This document shows, piece after piece, positions 34,443 to 44,927 of a stretch of DNA of 64,000 nucleotides. The DNA lies in assembly GCA_943788245.1 (NCBI GenBank), contig CALSPN010000021.1, positions 1 to 64,000 on the forward strand. The letters run 5' to 3'. Every line of letters starts with the position of its first letter. The stretch's first letter is position 1. A program made the position numbers and the translations under genes. The DNA is from an uncultured Verrucomicrobiae bacterium. Its GTDB lineage: Bacteria > Verrucomicrobiota > Verrucomicrobiia > Limisphaerales > AAA164-E04. The notes under the pieces are model-generated. The model searched no databases, was not told where the DNA came from, and saw nothing but the letters and a program-made list of their open reading frames with translations.

Positions 34443-35534
34443 TTACGCAGAGACCTTTGCCCTTTCTTCCGTCTGGCCGACTGGAAAGATCACCGGCGCA
34501 TTCTGCTTGTCCATCATGCGCTTCAAACGGTTCAATGCAATATTCTGCAACTGCCGGATTCTTTCCCGGGTGACTCCAAATTCCTGCCCGACTTCTTCAA
34601 GTGTTCGTTCTTTTTCGCCATCCAGACCAAAACGGTAGCGTAGGATCCTCGACTCCCTTGCGTTTAATTTCGACAGCAGCTGTGTCAGCAAGCCCAGAGA
34701 TGTCTGAAGTTCGAGCTCTCCATATGGGTGGTCTGCATTCTCGTCTGCCACCCTTTCCTCAAGACGGGTGCTATCTTCATCACCCACAGTATCATCCAGA
34801 GAGACTGGGCGCGCGGAAGCCCGCCTCATGAGTGCCACGCGACTTGGAGCGATTCCTAGCTCTCCTGCTATCTCCTCGTCGGATGGTTCTCTCCCCAAAG
34901 CCTCCTGTAGCCGCATGGACACATTACGCAGCTTGGCTATTTTCTCCACCAGATGTATGGGTAAGCCTTATTGTCTTGGACTGATTACTCAAACTCCTCT
35001 TGATAGCCTGTTTGATCCACCACGAACCATAGGTCGAGAATTTAGCTCCTTTTGTGGGATCAAATTTATCCACAGCCTTCATGAGACCAATGTTTCCTTC
35101 GTTGATGAGGTCAAGCAACGGCAGGCCAAATCCTTCGTAATCCCGCGCTATCTTAACCACCAATCTGAGATTTGCCCGTATCATCCTCTCGCGAGCTTGT
35201 TCATCTCCTTGCTTGATGAGACCGGCCAGCTCCGCCTCCTCTTTAACAGTCAGCAGGTTTTCTTCAGCTATCTCCCTCAGGTACAATGCGAATGTACGAC
35301 CTCAAGGGCTGGATATCCGCTGCCTTGGGTTCCAGTGTAGTCTCTCTGCGTGAACAGTCACTTTCGCTTCAGCAGTCGAGCGGGTCTGCCGCATTTTGCC
35401 ACTCACGCTGCGCGCCCGAGTCCTTGGTTCTGGAGCTTTTGCCGCTGCCCTGCTTCAACATTTGCTGAGGGTTTGCACTTGATGAGCGTCTGGCTCTGAT
35501 TTTTGGATGTTTTCTTGCTCGTTGCTAATTTCAT
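34443..35534 (-). CDS. rpoD: Primary sigma-70 family RNA polymerase sigma factor (RpoD/SigA-like; frame-disrupted, basic N-terminal extension)
   Basis: [98 protein letters not shown]; region 4.2 [30 protein letters not shown]-terminal [15 protein letters not shown] from 35534. Confidence 0.85.
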
Positions 35535-35967
35535 AGAATCCTCACTCTCCTTCGATTTTCCGAAACCTGCTATTCTAGGATGACTTCGGTCGGCCTATTT
35601 GTGTTTCATCTCTTTTTAAGCCGGGCCTGCCCAGCTTCCACAATCCTCAGTTTACAACCCCTTCACACCTTCAACATCTACTCAAGGTGAAGGAAATGTC
35701 CAGTAAAAAAGTAGACAAAAGTCGAACACAAAAGCCACTGAAGACATTTCGAAATGTCTATACATTTTGTTTAGGTAAATATCTGTCTTGTTGACTGACC
35801 TCAACAGCGCCATGAAAACAACTCGATTCTTTCGTCTTAAATGGTTGTGCAGGGAATTCAATAATACAGCTTGGCTCACGCCAGTATTCAGTCCTGAATA
35901 ATCAGGGTATTTGATTTTCTCAATGCTGGATTCTACGGGGCTTTTGAGTTTCAATGCCCTCCTACGT

Positions 35968-37237
35968 ATGAATATTGACTTAGCTTATGGAGAGGGAAAG
36001 CTTCCGCTGGAATTGCCTGAAGATCGCACGACGGTGATCGAGCCTCGTTTCTCCGAAGGGATCGCAGATGAAAAAGCTTCGGTATTGAATGCCCTGGATC
36101 ATCCGATAGGCAGACGCCTCACTCGCAGAGAATCTGCGTCCAGAAGACAAGGTTTGCATCCTTTTCACGGACCTTACCCGAGCCACGCCAAACGAACGCA
36201 TCATTCCATGGTTGCTCGAATATCTGGGGGACCATCCAAGGGAGAACATTACACTGCTGAACCAATTGGGAACGCATCGACCGAATACCAGAGATGAGTT
36301 GATTAAAATGCTCACACCAGAGGTGGTTGACGGGTATCGAGTCATTAATCATAATTGCGAGGATCCATCTCAGTTGATGCAACTAGGGCAGACAAGTTCG
36401 GGTGTGCCTGCATTACTCAACAAACATGCGGTTGAGGCCGATCTCCGGATCGTAACCGGATTCATCGAACCGCATTTCTTTGCAGGATTCAGTGGTGGCC
36501 CCAAGGGAATAATGCCGGGGGTGGCTGGGCTCGAGACCGTGATGAGTAACCATGGTGTAACTCATATAGGAGATCAAAGAGCGACCTTTGGTAACACGGA
36601 TGGTAACCCGCTTTGGGAAGAGTTGCGTGACATAGCGCTCAGAGCCGGGCCTAGTTTCCTTTTGAATGTGACACTCAATCATGATCGCGACATTACAGCT
36701 GTTTTTGCGGGTGATTTAATCGAAGCGCACCGTGCGGGATGCGCGCAGGTTAAAGCAACCGCCATGCAAGCTGTCGATGGGCTGTTTGACATCGTTGTGA
36801 CCACAAACAGTGGTTATCCTCTGGATTTGAATCTGTATCAGGGAGTCAAAGGGATGAGTGCTGGCGCACGTATCCTCAAAGATGGCGGATTACTGATCCT
36901 TGCATGTGAGTGTCGAGAAGGTGTACCTTTTCAAAGTCCGCTGGACAAATTGCTTCGAAGTGCCAGCAGTCCTGCTGAAATTTTGACCATGCTCAGCACA
37001 CCCGGATTTGTGCGTCCTGAGCAATGGCAGGCTCAAATTCAGGCTCTGATCCAAGCACGTGCAGAGGTAAGGGTGTATAGTTCACTGGACGATTCCACAC
37101 TCGCTGCCGCTCATCTGCAGTCTTGCGATGATATACAGCAAACAGTCATCAATCGACTTGCTGAGCTGGGCAGCGAGGCTCGTGTTGCTGTTTTGCCGCA
37201 AGGCCCCCTGACGATTCCCTACCTCTGCGAGCAATAA
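35968..37237 (+). CDS. Nickel-dependent lactate racemase LarA-like protein (one frame break near 36108)
   Basis: MNIDLAYGEGKLPLELPEDRTTVIEP..; frame 3 continues LAENLRPEDKVCILFTDLTRATPNERIIPWLLEYLGDHP; FIEPHFFAGFSGGPKGIMPGVAGLETVM. Confidence 0.85.
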
Positions 37238-37306
37238 ATATTTTTTCAGTAACTTACTCACAATGAAACTGAGTCTGGGTTATCCCTCATTCAACATACC
37301 TCAGAA

Positions 37307-37350
37307 TCATGATCAATAGTTTTGATGCTCATCACAACTATTGATCATGA
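37307..37350. repeat. Perfect 15-bp inverted repeat (hairpin or palindromic operator)
   Basis: TCATGATCAATAGTT (37307-37321) / AACTATTGATCATGA (37336-37350), 14-nt spacer, no T-tract; between larA-like stop and the PQQ-repeat gene. Confidence 0.7.
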
Positions 37351-37422
37351 TGGAAGGTGCCATCGGTAATCCGGTCCTCCCTTCTTTGTTGCCAGTGATG
37401 TCTCAGCAGGTAGGATTCCTTC

Positions 37423-38631
37423 ATGACTCTTGCAAAGATACTCACTCTGCTGTTGATCTGTCCGTTCGTATTGACGGCCGATGATTGGAAACAGTTTCGG
37501 GGACCGTCTGCCACCGGGCTTGCATCGGATCAAGGTATACCAGCTCGCTTGAATGAAGGTCACATTTTGTGGCGCACCTCACTCCCAGGCCGCGGACTGT
37601 CCAGTCCCATTATCGTTGGTAATCAGGTGTTCATCAGTGCCGCTGAAGGCAATGAACAGGACAGGTTAGTAGTCCTGTGCTTCAACGCTCAAACCGGATT
37701 GGAAGAATGGCGCCGTTCTTTTTGGGCAACTGGGCGAACCATGTGTCACGAAAAAACCTGCGTTGCAGCGCCAACCCCAGTCAGCGATGGTGATCACCTA
37801 GTTGCCGTCTTTTCCTCCAATGATGTTGTCTGTCTGGACTTGAAAGGTAACCTGCAGTGGCTTAGAGGATTGACCATTGATTATCCCAATGCTTCAAACA
37901 GTCTTGGAATGGCCAGCAGTCCCTTGATCCTGGATGGTGTATTGGTAGCTCAAATCGAAAACGACAGCCAGTCCTTGGCATTGGGAATTGATATGACCGA
38001 TGGTTCGAACAAGTGGTCCATTGCCAGGCCCAAAGGAGCCAATTGGACATCGCCCATCCCTTGGACGCATGCGATCAAGCCTGCTGTTGCTCTTCAATCT
38101 GGCAAAGGAGTTCATTTGGTGGATGTTCACACCGGCGCCGTTCTCTCGGAATATCTTGGTGGTGCGGCTACCATTCCTTCTAGCGTTCTGGTTGGTTCGA
38201 TGTTACTGGCGCCTTCTCATGGGATCAGCGCGCTTGACTTATCTTCTGATCTGTCGGAGATCCCACTGCTTTGGCGCTCGCGCGCCTTGAGTCCTGCGAC
38301 AGCCAGTCCAATGGTTATGGACAATGCTGTATTTGTTGTTAATCGAGCCGGCGTGCTTACTCGAGGCAGTCTTGAGGGGGGGCGACGGGAATGGCAATTG
38401 AGGCTTAAAGGGCCATTCAGCGCATCTGCAGTTGGATTTGGGACGGTTCAATACTGGGTTAATGAAAAAGGTTTGCTTCAAGTTGTGGATGTGGCTCAAG
38501 ACGAAGGCGCCGTCGTCAGTCAGCTTGATCTTGGCCAACAGGTTCTTGGTACTCCATCTATTGCGAATGGAGGTCTTTACATTCGAAGTGACAGTACTCT
38601 TTGGAAAATAGGAAAAGCGCCTATCCTGTGA
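37423..38631 (+). CDS. PQQ-binding-like beta-propeller repeat protein
   Basis: Signal peptide then DDWKQFRGPSATGLASDQGIPARLNEG..ILWRTSLPGRGLSSPIIVGNQVFISAAEGNEQDRLVVLCFNAQTGLEEWR. Confidence 0.88.
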   Translation: MTLAKILTLLLICPFVLTADDWKQFRGPSATGLASDQGIPARLNEGHILWRTSLPGRGLSSPIIVGNQVFISAAEGNEQDRLVVLCFNAQTGLEEWRRSFWATGRTMCHEKTCVAAPTPVSDGDHLVAVFSSNDVVCLDLKGNLQWLRGLTIDYPNASNSLGMASSPLILDGVLVAQIENDSQSLALGIDMTDGSNKWSIARPKGANWTSPIPWTHAIKPAVALQSGKGVHLVDVHTGAVLSEYLGGAATIPSSVLVGSMLLAPSHGISALDLSSDLSEIPLLWRSRALSPATASPMVMDNAVFVVNRAGVLTRGSLEGGRREWQLRLKGPFSASAVGFGTVQYWVNEKGLLQVVDVAQDEGAVVSQLDLGQQVLGTPSIANGGLYIRSDSTLWKIGKAPIL

Positions 38632-38744
38632 TCAGGTCAATTGAATCGTTATATCCAGCATGAAATCACCTGTTTTATCGTTGCGGTGTGCATCCGCAAG
38701 TCGCTTTACGTTACCTCCGCAGCCAATTTCTTGAATGAGAAGGG

Positions 38745-41501
38745 TTGTTATTCCTCTCAAATTTGCATGAAATCTGCTCATCTTTGTTCGGTAACAAGAT
38801 GGACTCTTTAACGATTATGGAAAAATGGATAATGTTGGCGCGCGCGAGATTCCGCCTGATGGCTTGGGGTATCTTGGGTTGTGCCTGGCTTTTGATTTGG
38901 GACGCTGATGTTCAGGCGCAAGCCTTGATGAAATTCGAATTGAAAACACCTGAGGCCAGGACCTATTGGGTTGAGCAAACAACCGATATGCTTGGCCCTG
39001 CACTCAAAGCACCAAGTCGCACTCTTGAGTTGCGAAAAACCCCTTCAGATCTTCATGGATCCATCATAGATCATCGACTGATTGTTCATCTTGCTGAGGC
39101 TGTCTCGATTGATGGATTCATCAAGCCATGGGGACTTGAACTGCTGCAATCCCTGCATTTTCCGGGCGTGCATGTCCTCGCAGCCAGTTCACCCTTCCAG
39201 GCCATGACTATCGCCGATGCATGGGCAAACATGCCGGAGGTGCTGGCTTGTTATCCAGTTGAACAAAAACCAATGAAACTCAAAAACCGTTTCGCCCCAA
39301 GGCCCAATGATCCCTTCTTCTCCAATCAATGGTATCTTGAACAGAGGAATACGATCAATTTTTTGAGTGAAGGAGGGGATATCAATATTCGATCAGCCTG
39401 GCCCATATCTCGAGGTCAGGGTGTGCACATTGCGGTTGTCGATACAGGTGTGGATCAAGATCATCCTGATCTGGCACTGGCACTCAACAGCGACTTCAAT
39501 AGAAATTTTATTACGGGCGCTCAAGATGGAAATCCGGTTTCACAAACTTTCTTTCACGGTACGGCTGTTAGTGGCTTGATAGCTGCATCCTCTGGAAATA
39601 ATGAGGGTATAGCAGGCGTTGCCCCGCTGGCGTCACTCTCCAGTTGGGTGATTTTTGGGTTTGGGGGTAATATTGCGGATTCACTTCAACTCTCAGAGAT
39701 GTATGAAACTTCCAACGATCAAATCGCTGTTCAAAATCATAGTTGGGGCAATGCTTATCCGGAGCAATCGGGGCCTTCATTTCTTGAACGACTAAGCTTA
39801 TCCAACGCTTTTCACAAGGGGCGTTCTGGCAGGGGGATTGTCATGGTGCGCGCAGGTGGAAACGACCGTACCTCGGGAGATTTTCACCCGGGACTTGGTG
39901 ATGTCAATGACGATGGTTACACCTCCATGCATCAGGTAATTGCAGTTGCTGCAACGCGTCGAGACGGCAGGGCAACCTCTTATTCGAATTGGGGGGCGTC
40001 CATTCTGGTAGCCGCTCCGGGAGGCGAAGTACGTGACGGATTGTTCACAACGGATGTAATGGGTGATGGTGGATTTAACATGGACACGGATTCGATTGGT
40101 GATGGTGATTATATTTCCAACGAGGTTGGTTTCATCGGAACCAGTGCGGCTGCTCCGCTGATTTCAGGATTGTCGGGACTTGTATTGTCGGTTAACCCTG
40201 AATTTTCCGTTCGAGATGTGCAGCAGATTGTCCTTGCTTCGGCGCGGCATGTTTTTCTCGATGATCCAGACATGGCTGGCAATGGTGCAGGTTTCAAGCA
40301 CAGTCACCACGTTGGGTTTGGCATTCCTGACGCCGGGGAAGCTTTAAGGCTGGCGCAAAACTGGATACCTCGCGACGAGCTCAGCATCGTTTCTCGCGAA
40401 AGTAAACTGAGCAAGGTTGTCCCTGATCACGGACTTCGATTGAAGGTCCAGGGAAAGACAGTACCAGATGATTTAAAGGATATTCCTGCTTCCACCACCA
40501 TGGGAATTCAACCAGATGAACCAACAGGATTTTTCCCCATGAGTTTTCAAGGGCGGGGGATTGATCCGATTACTGACGATCTTACAGGCAAAGGCGCCAT
40601 CATTCGCCGTGGCACCACCACATTTCATGAAAAGATCATTAATGCTGCCAACGCTGGAGCCTCCTTTGCTGTGATTTACAATAATCAAAATGAGGATGAA
40701 TTGATACGAATGGCTGGAACTGAATACACACCGTTACCCGCTTATTTCATTGCTCGGGAGCAAGGGGAGCCACTTTCCGTGCTGGTTGAATCGGACCCAA
40801 CGGTCCGCATGCAACTTGAAATGAATTCTGCTGATTATTCTTTCAACGTCAGCGAGACTTTGATTTGTGAGCATGTCGAACTGGTGGTGGACGCAGATCA
40901 TCCCAGTCGCGGCCAGCTGCGTATCGTGATTCAATCCCCAAGCGGAACTAGAAGCGTATTGCAGCGACTCAACTTTGACGATTCGCAAGGGCCCATCCAT
41001 TGGGCTTATCGCACAACAAGACATTTCTTTGAACCCTCTGCAGGTGTCTGGAAAGTGAGCATCACTGACCAGGATGAAAACCAGATCGGAGCTATTCGTT
41101 CCCTGAATCTGAACATTCTAGGCACTGAAATTATCGATAGTGATTCCGATGGGCTGGATGATGAATGGGAAATGACTCAGTTTGGGAATCTTGCATCAAC
41201 GGCGAAGGAAGATCCTGATGATGATGGTGCTCAAAATGCACGCGAGCAGCTTCTTGGTACCTCTCCTTTGATCTCTGATCTTAATCTTGAAATGAATCTT
41301 GATTTCCTTGACAAAGAACGCATCCGGCTTTCCTGGCAAAGCCGTCCCAATCGTCTCTACGAAGTAATTTCTCTGCAACTGAATGGTAACAGCCCAGATT
41401 CCATTGGAACCGTGCGCAGCCAGTCTTATCGATCAGAATGGGTAGTGAAATTAGATAAGAAATTCCAAAAATTCTTTCAAGTCATCGAGCGGGCTGAATA
41501 A
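38745..41501 (+). CDS. S8 (subtilisin-like) serine peptidase with P-domain
   Basis: Asp IAVVDTGVDQDHPDLA, His FFHGTAVSGLIAA, Ser FIGTSAAAPLISGLSG; C-terminal P-domain and DSDSDGLDDEWE Ca-binding-type repeat. Confidence 0.92.
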   Translation: MLFLSNLHEICSSLFGNKMDSLTIMEKWIMLARARFRLMAWGILGCAWLLIWDADVQAQALMKFELKTPEARTYWVEQTTDMLGPALKAPSRTLELRKTPSDLHGSIIDHRLIVHLAEAVSIDGFIKPWGLELLQSLHFPGVHVLAASSPFQAMTIADAWANMPEVLACYPVEQKPMKLKNRFAPRPNDPFFSNQWYLEQRNTINFLSEGGDINIRSAWPISRGQGVHIAVVDTGVDQDHPDLALALNSDFNRNFITGAQDGNPVSQTFFHGTAVSGLIAASSGNNEGIAGVAPLASLSSWVIFGFGGNIADSLQLSEMYETSNDQIAVQNHSWGNAYPEQSGPSFLERLSLSNAFHKGRSGRGIVMVRAGGNDRTSGDFHPGLGDVNDDGYTSMHQVIAVAATRRDGRATSYSNWGASILVAAPGGEVRDGLFTTDVMGDGGFNMDTDSIGDGDYISNEVGFIGTSAAAPLISGLSGLVLSVNPEFSVRDVQQIVLASARHVFLDDPDMAGNGAGFKHSHHVGFGIPDAGEALRLAQNWIPRDELSIVSRESKLSKVVPDHGLRLKVQGKTVPDDLKDIPASTTMGIQPDEPTGFFPMSFQGRGIDPITDDLTGKGAIIRRGTTTFHEKIINAANAGASFAVIYNNQNEDELIRMAGTEYTPLPAYFIAREQGEPLSVLVESDPTVRMQLEMNSADYSFNVSETLICEHVELVVDADHPSRGQLRIVIQSPSGTRSVLQRLNFDDSQGPIHWAYRTTRHFFEPSAGVWKVSITDQDENQIGAIRSLNLNILGTEIIDSDSDGLDDEWEMTQFGNLASTAKEDPDDDGAQNAREQLLGTSPLISDLNLEMNLDFLDKERIRLSWQSRPNRLYEVISLQLNGNSPDSIGTVRSQSYRSEWVVKLDKKFQKFFQVIERAE

Positions 41502-41511
41502 TCGTAAATTC

Positions 41512-42453
41512 TTAAATGAAGGCCCTCCAATCAAAGGGGCGTCCTCCAGTCAAAGCCATTCGCCAGGCCCACACAATCATGGTAGCCAAAAGGAGACTGC
41601 ACAAAAAATTCAAACGCCATGCGTGCAGCTCTTTTTCCGGAATAAGACTCAACAATGCTCCCAGGGAAAGCCCGCACACAAAACCCCCAAGATGTGCTGC
41701 GATATCACTATCAGGCGATAAACCCCAAAATGAAAACAGGATACAGACGGCTAGGATACCTCCAAGGATCATGCGTCCGGCTTGTCGATGTGTTTTCAGT
41801 AGATGAAACGCATGGGGGCCCAGCATTCCCAAAGCGCCCATCACCATTCCTGAGGCCCCCAGTCCGCGGTAGGGAGCTTCATGAACCCATAACCCAAAAA
41901 AGTTTCCCCATACCCCGCACACGAATGCCGCAAGCAATCCCGGGCCGGCTCCAAAACGTCCCATGGCAAGCCCCAAGACGGTGAGACCCGTGGATGCATT
42001 GGATGCAAGATGGCCAATGTCAGCATGAAGCATGACTGCAGTGACAGTCTGCCACCAGGCGCCTTGTGTCAAAACTTCCTGACTCTTCAGCATACCTGCT
42101 AGTTGGACCTGAGGGCGGTATTCCCATCCGATCCAAGCAAAAATGCACAATACCAGACACCAGAGCAAGGCGGCCCCATGAAATGTGAATCCACTTGCGG
42201 GAATAGGCTTTTGCCACGACCAGCGTTTGTTTTCGCTTTGGTAACGCCTTATCGCGTCCTCTGCCCTGTGAAGATCACGTTGATGGACTTTTAAACCATA
42301 GGGAGCCTGGCCTTCAGGAAAGGATTGAATCTCTGTGGGGATCTTTTGACTGGTAAGAACCAAGCTCCAGTCCATGACCTGTTTTCGATGTGCTGCGGGG
42401 ATGATGCACCAATCAGGGGCTGTTGATGGAAGATCTTGTAAATCCTGGCTCAT
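41512..42453 (-). CDS. Rhomboid family intramembrane serine protease
   Basis: GLGASGMVMGALGM (GxSG) and DIAAHLGGFVCGLSLG (His), multiple TM helices. Confidence 0.9.
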   Translation of the reverse strand: MSQDLQDLPSTAPDWCIIPAAHRKQVMDWSLVLTSQKIPTEIQSFPEGQAPYGLKVHQRDLHRAEDAIRRYQSENKRWSWQKPIPASGFTFHGAALLWCLVLCIFAWIGWEYRPQVQLAGMLKSQEVLTQGAWWQTVTAVMLHADIGHLASNASTGLTVLGLAMGRFGAGPGLLAAFVCGVWGNFFGLWVHEAPYRGLGASGMVMGALGMLGPHAFHLLKTHRQAGRMILGGILAVCILFSFWGLSPDSDIAAHLGGFVCGLSLGALLSLIPEKELHAWRLNFLCSLLLATMIVWAWRMALTGGRPFDWRAFI

Positions 42454-42552
42454 TGGTTTTCACATTGATTACTGGGACTGAATCTTCTTTAGTGAATCCG
42501 TCAAAGATCAAAACCAAGTCTCAAGACCACAAATTGCAATTGAATAAAGCAT

Positions 42553-43536
42553 ATGTCCACAAGAATTCGATGGGGAATAATAGGAACCGGACGCATTGCC
42601 GGTGAATTTGCTGAAGGATTACAGCAGATCGAAACAGCCGAGTTACGATCAGTGGCTTCGCGCAGGCAGGAAACAGCAGATGCATTTGCGCACAAGTTTG
42701 GAGCTGCCCATGCCTACCCGGACTATCAGCGATTAGCGGAGGATCCGGAAGTGGATGTGGTTTATGTTGCTACCCCTCATTCGTTGCATTGTGAAAATAC
42801 CCTTCTTTGTCTCAAAGCGGGAAAAGCGGTCATTTGCGAAAAACCCTTTGCGGTGAATGGTGGGCAGGTCGCAAAAATGATCAATGTCGCTCAAAATCAA
42901 GATTGCTTTTTAATGGAAGCCATGTGGATGAGATTCATTCCGCTCATCCGTGAAGCCAGACGTCTGATTTCATCTGAAGCCATTGGCGACGTGCGCATGA
43001 TTCAGGCGGATTTCGGCTTTAGAGTGCCTTTCAATCCACAAGGCAGGCTCTTTGATGTTTCCCTGGCTGGAGGGGCTTTACTTGATGTTGGAATCTACCC
43101 ATTGGCTTTTTCAGCCATGTTCATGGGCGAGCCAAAGGAGATTGTGAGTCTTCCCGCTTTAGGCGAAACAGGAGTGGATGAGCAATCGGCATACGTTCTT
43201 CGTCATGAAGAAGGGCAGTTGAGTGTTTTGTCATCTGCTATTCGCACACACACTTCTCAGTCAGCCTGGATCTATGGCACAAAAGGTCGCATACACTTCC
43301 ATACACATTTTTGGAAAGCACAGGAAATGACCTTATTTGTTGATGGCTGTGAGCCTGAAGTGGTATCGATGCCATTCTCTGGAAACGGTTATCAATTCGA
43401 AGCTCAAGAGGTGATGAATTGTATCCATGCCGGTAAGTTGGAAAGCGATATCATGCCACACTCTGAAAGTGTTGCATTGATGCGGACCATGGATCGCATT
43501 CGTGATCAGTGGGGCCTGAAATACCCAATGGAATAA
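42553..43536 (+). CDS. Gfo/Idh/MocA family oxidoreductase
   Basis: RWGIIGTGRIAGEFAEGL, VDVVYVATPHSLHCENTLLCLKAGKAVICEKPFAVN. Confidence 0.93.
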   Translation: MSTRIRWGIIGTGRIAGEFAEGLQQIETAELRSVASRRQETADAFAHKFGAAHAYPDYQRLAEDPEVDVVYVATPHSLHCENTLLCLKAGKAVICEKPFAVNGGQVAKMINVAQNQDCFLMEAMWMRFIPLIREARRLISSEAIGDVRMIQADFGFRVPFNPQGRLFDVSLAGGALLDVGIYPLAFSAMFMGEPKEIVSLPALGETGVDEQSAYVLRHEEGQLSVLSSAIRTHTSQSAWIYGTKGRIHFHTHFWKAQEMTLFVDGCEPEVVSMPFSGNGYQFEAQEVMNCIHAGKLESDIMPHSESVALMRTMDRIRDQWGLKYPME

Positions 43537-43540
43537 GTGA

Positions 43541-44881
43541 CTAGTTTTCGGTATGCTTGCGCGGCCTGTTGCGGTATTTTTCATAAAGCCTCGTATGCCG
43601 ACTGCTCAGCGATACAGGTTTGCCCTGGATCCACATGTGGGTTACCTGGGCTCGAATATCCAGCAGCTCTCCATTCAGGGCAATCAGAGAGGCTTCTTTG
43701 CCTGTTTCAATGGAACCAAGAACCTTCTCCAATCCAAGCAACTGTGCGGGATGGATAGTCAAACCTTTGATTGCCATGTTTTTATCAAGGCCAAATGCAA
43801 CAGCCTGGGCGGCTGAGTTAGGAAGGTTCCTTACTGCCGATGCGGCGAATCGGTTGGAGCCCTCACTGAAAATTACTTGTACGCCTGCATCAACCAACAC
43901 TTTGGGCGCTTTGAACTGAACATCATAGGGAGCCACATCCTGTTGAGGGAGTGTGAAAGTATGTTCGTAAATGACCGGGATCTCATTTCTGGCAAGCAAG
44001 TCTGCAAGCATCCATGCATCCCTGCCTCCTACCAGGACCATGGAATATTTTTCTTCCATTGACCATTCAACAGCCGATTTAATTTGACGCTTTTCGTTGG
44101 CATGAATGAACAGAGGGATATCCCCCTTCACCCATGCGCGAGTGGATTCCCAGTTAGGCACTGCCAGTGTCGAATCATCGGCATCCTTGCGACGAACATA
44201 AGCTTTGGCTGATTCAAAGAATTCAGTGATCTGTGCGATTTGTGTTTTTCTTTCCTTCGCCTGTTCCTTGGGGTTTTTCCAACTGGAAAAGTTATGGGAT
44301 AGAGCTTTTGGAGTATGGTTCAAGCTCATTGACGGCCAAAAAAGATGCAAACCTGCTGCAGGGCGAATCATTAGATCCTCAATGGTCCAGCCATCCAACT
44401 GAATGACACTCGATTGACCGCTGAGCCTTCCTCCCAACGGAATTGGCTGAGCGTGTGTGATCCCGTTTGCGCGCGCTACGGGAATCAGTTCTGAGTCAGG
44501 ATTGATAGCGCGCCAGGAAAGGATCTCGGGCGTCCATTGGCCAACCTCCGTAGTATCCAATGTGGACCGTACGGCATTGATTTCCAATAATCCCAAAGTC
44601 GTTGTCATGGCAATCATTCCGGGATAGAGGTGTTTTCCCTCAAGGTCAATGACCTGGTCTGCGGGAGTGTCAATAGAACGAGCGACCAGGGAGATCCTAT
44701 TGTTTTCGATCAAGACATCACCTTGCTCCATGTCCCCCATGGTGATCGTGTGAACGGTGCCATTCTTGAGCAGTATGGACTCTGCTAAAGTGCTGGCAGC
44801 GTTGTTGAAAGCCAACAATGAGAGCAACAGGGATGGTTTCAGTATGCGAATGAGTCCTTGTTTCATAATGAGTGAGATCAA
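43541..44881 (-). CDS. Amidohydrolase-fold protein lacking the HxH metal motif
   Basis: ILLKNGTVHTITMGDMEQGDVLIENNRI..IDLEGKHLYPGMIAMTTTLGLLEI; C-terminal amidohydrolase signature GLTIHPAQLLGLEKVLGSIETGKEASLIAL. Confidence 0.75.
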   Translation of the reverse strand: MISLIMKQGLIRILKPSLLLSLLAFNNAASTLAESILLKNGTVHTITMGDMEQGDVLIENNRISLVARSIDTPADQVIDLEGKHLYPGMIAMTTTLGLLEINAVRSTLDTTEVGQWTPEILSWRAINPDSELIPVARANGITHAQPIPLGGRLSGQSSVIQLDGWTIEDLMIRPAAGLHLFWPSMSLNHTPKALSHNFSSWKNPKEQAKERKTQIAQITEFFESAKAYVRRKDADDSTLAVPNWESTRAWVKGDIPLFIHANEKRQIKSAVEWSMEEKYSMVLVGGRDAWMLADLLARNEIPVIYEHTFTLPQQDVAPYDVQFKAPKVLVDAGVQVIFSEGSNRFAASAVRNLPNSAAQAVAFGLDKNMAIKGLTIHPAQLLGLEKVLGSIETGKEASLIALNGELLDIRAQVTHMWIQGKPVSLSSRHTRLYEKYRNRPRKHTEN

Positions 44882-44927
44882 TCAGATGGTATGAGAAAAA
44901 TGAGTCAACTTTGCTTTGAGAATGGAA

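Noticed and set aside
28990-36300. Hypothesis of a pseudogene island or degrading genome segment
   Set aside because: It contains single-copy essential genes (accB, accC, rpoD) whose motifs are restored by one-base edits. Consensus error is simpler, although raw reads are needed to prove it.
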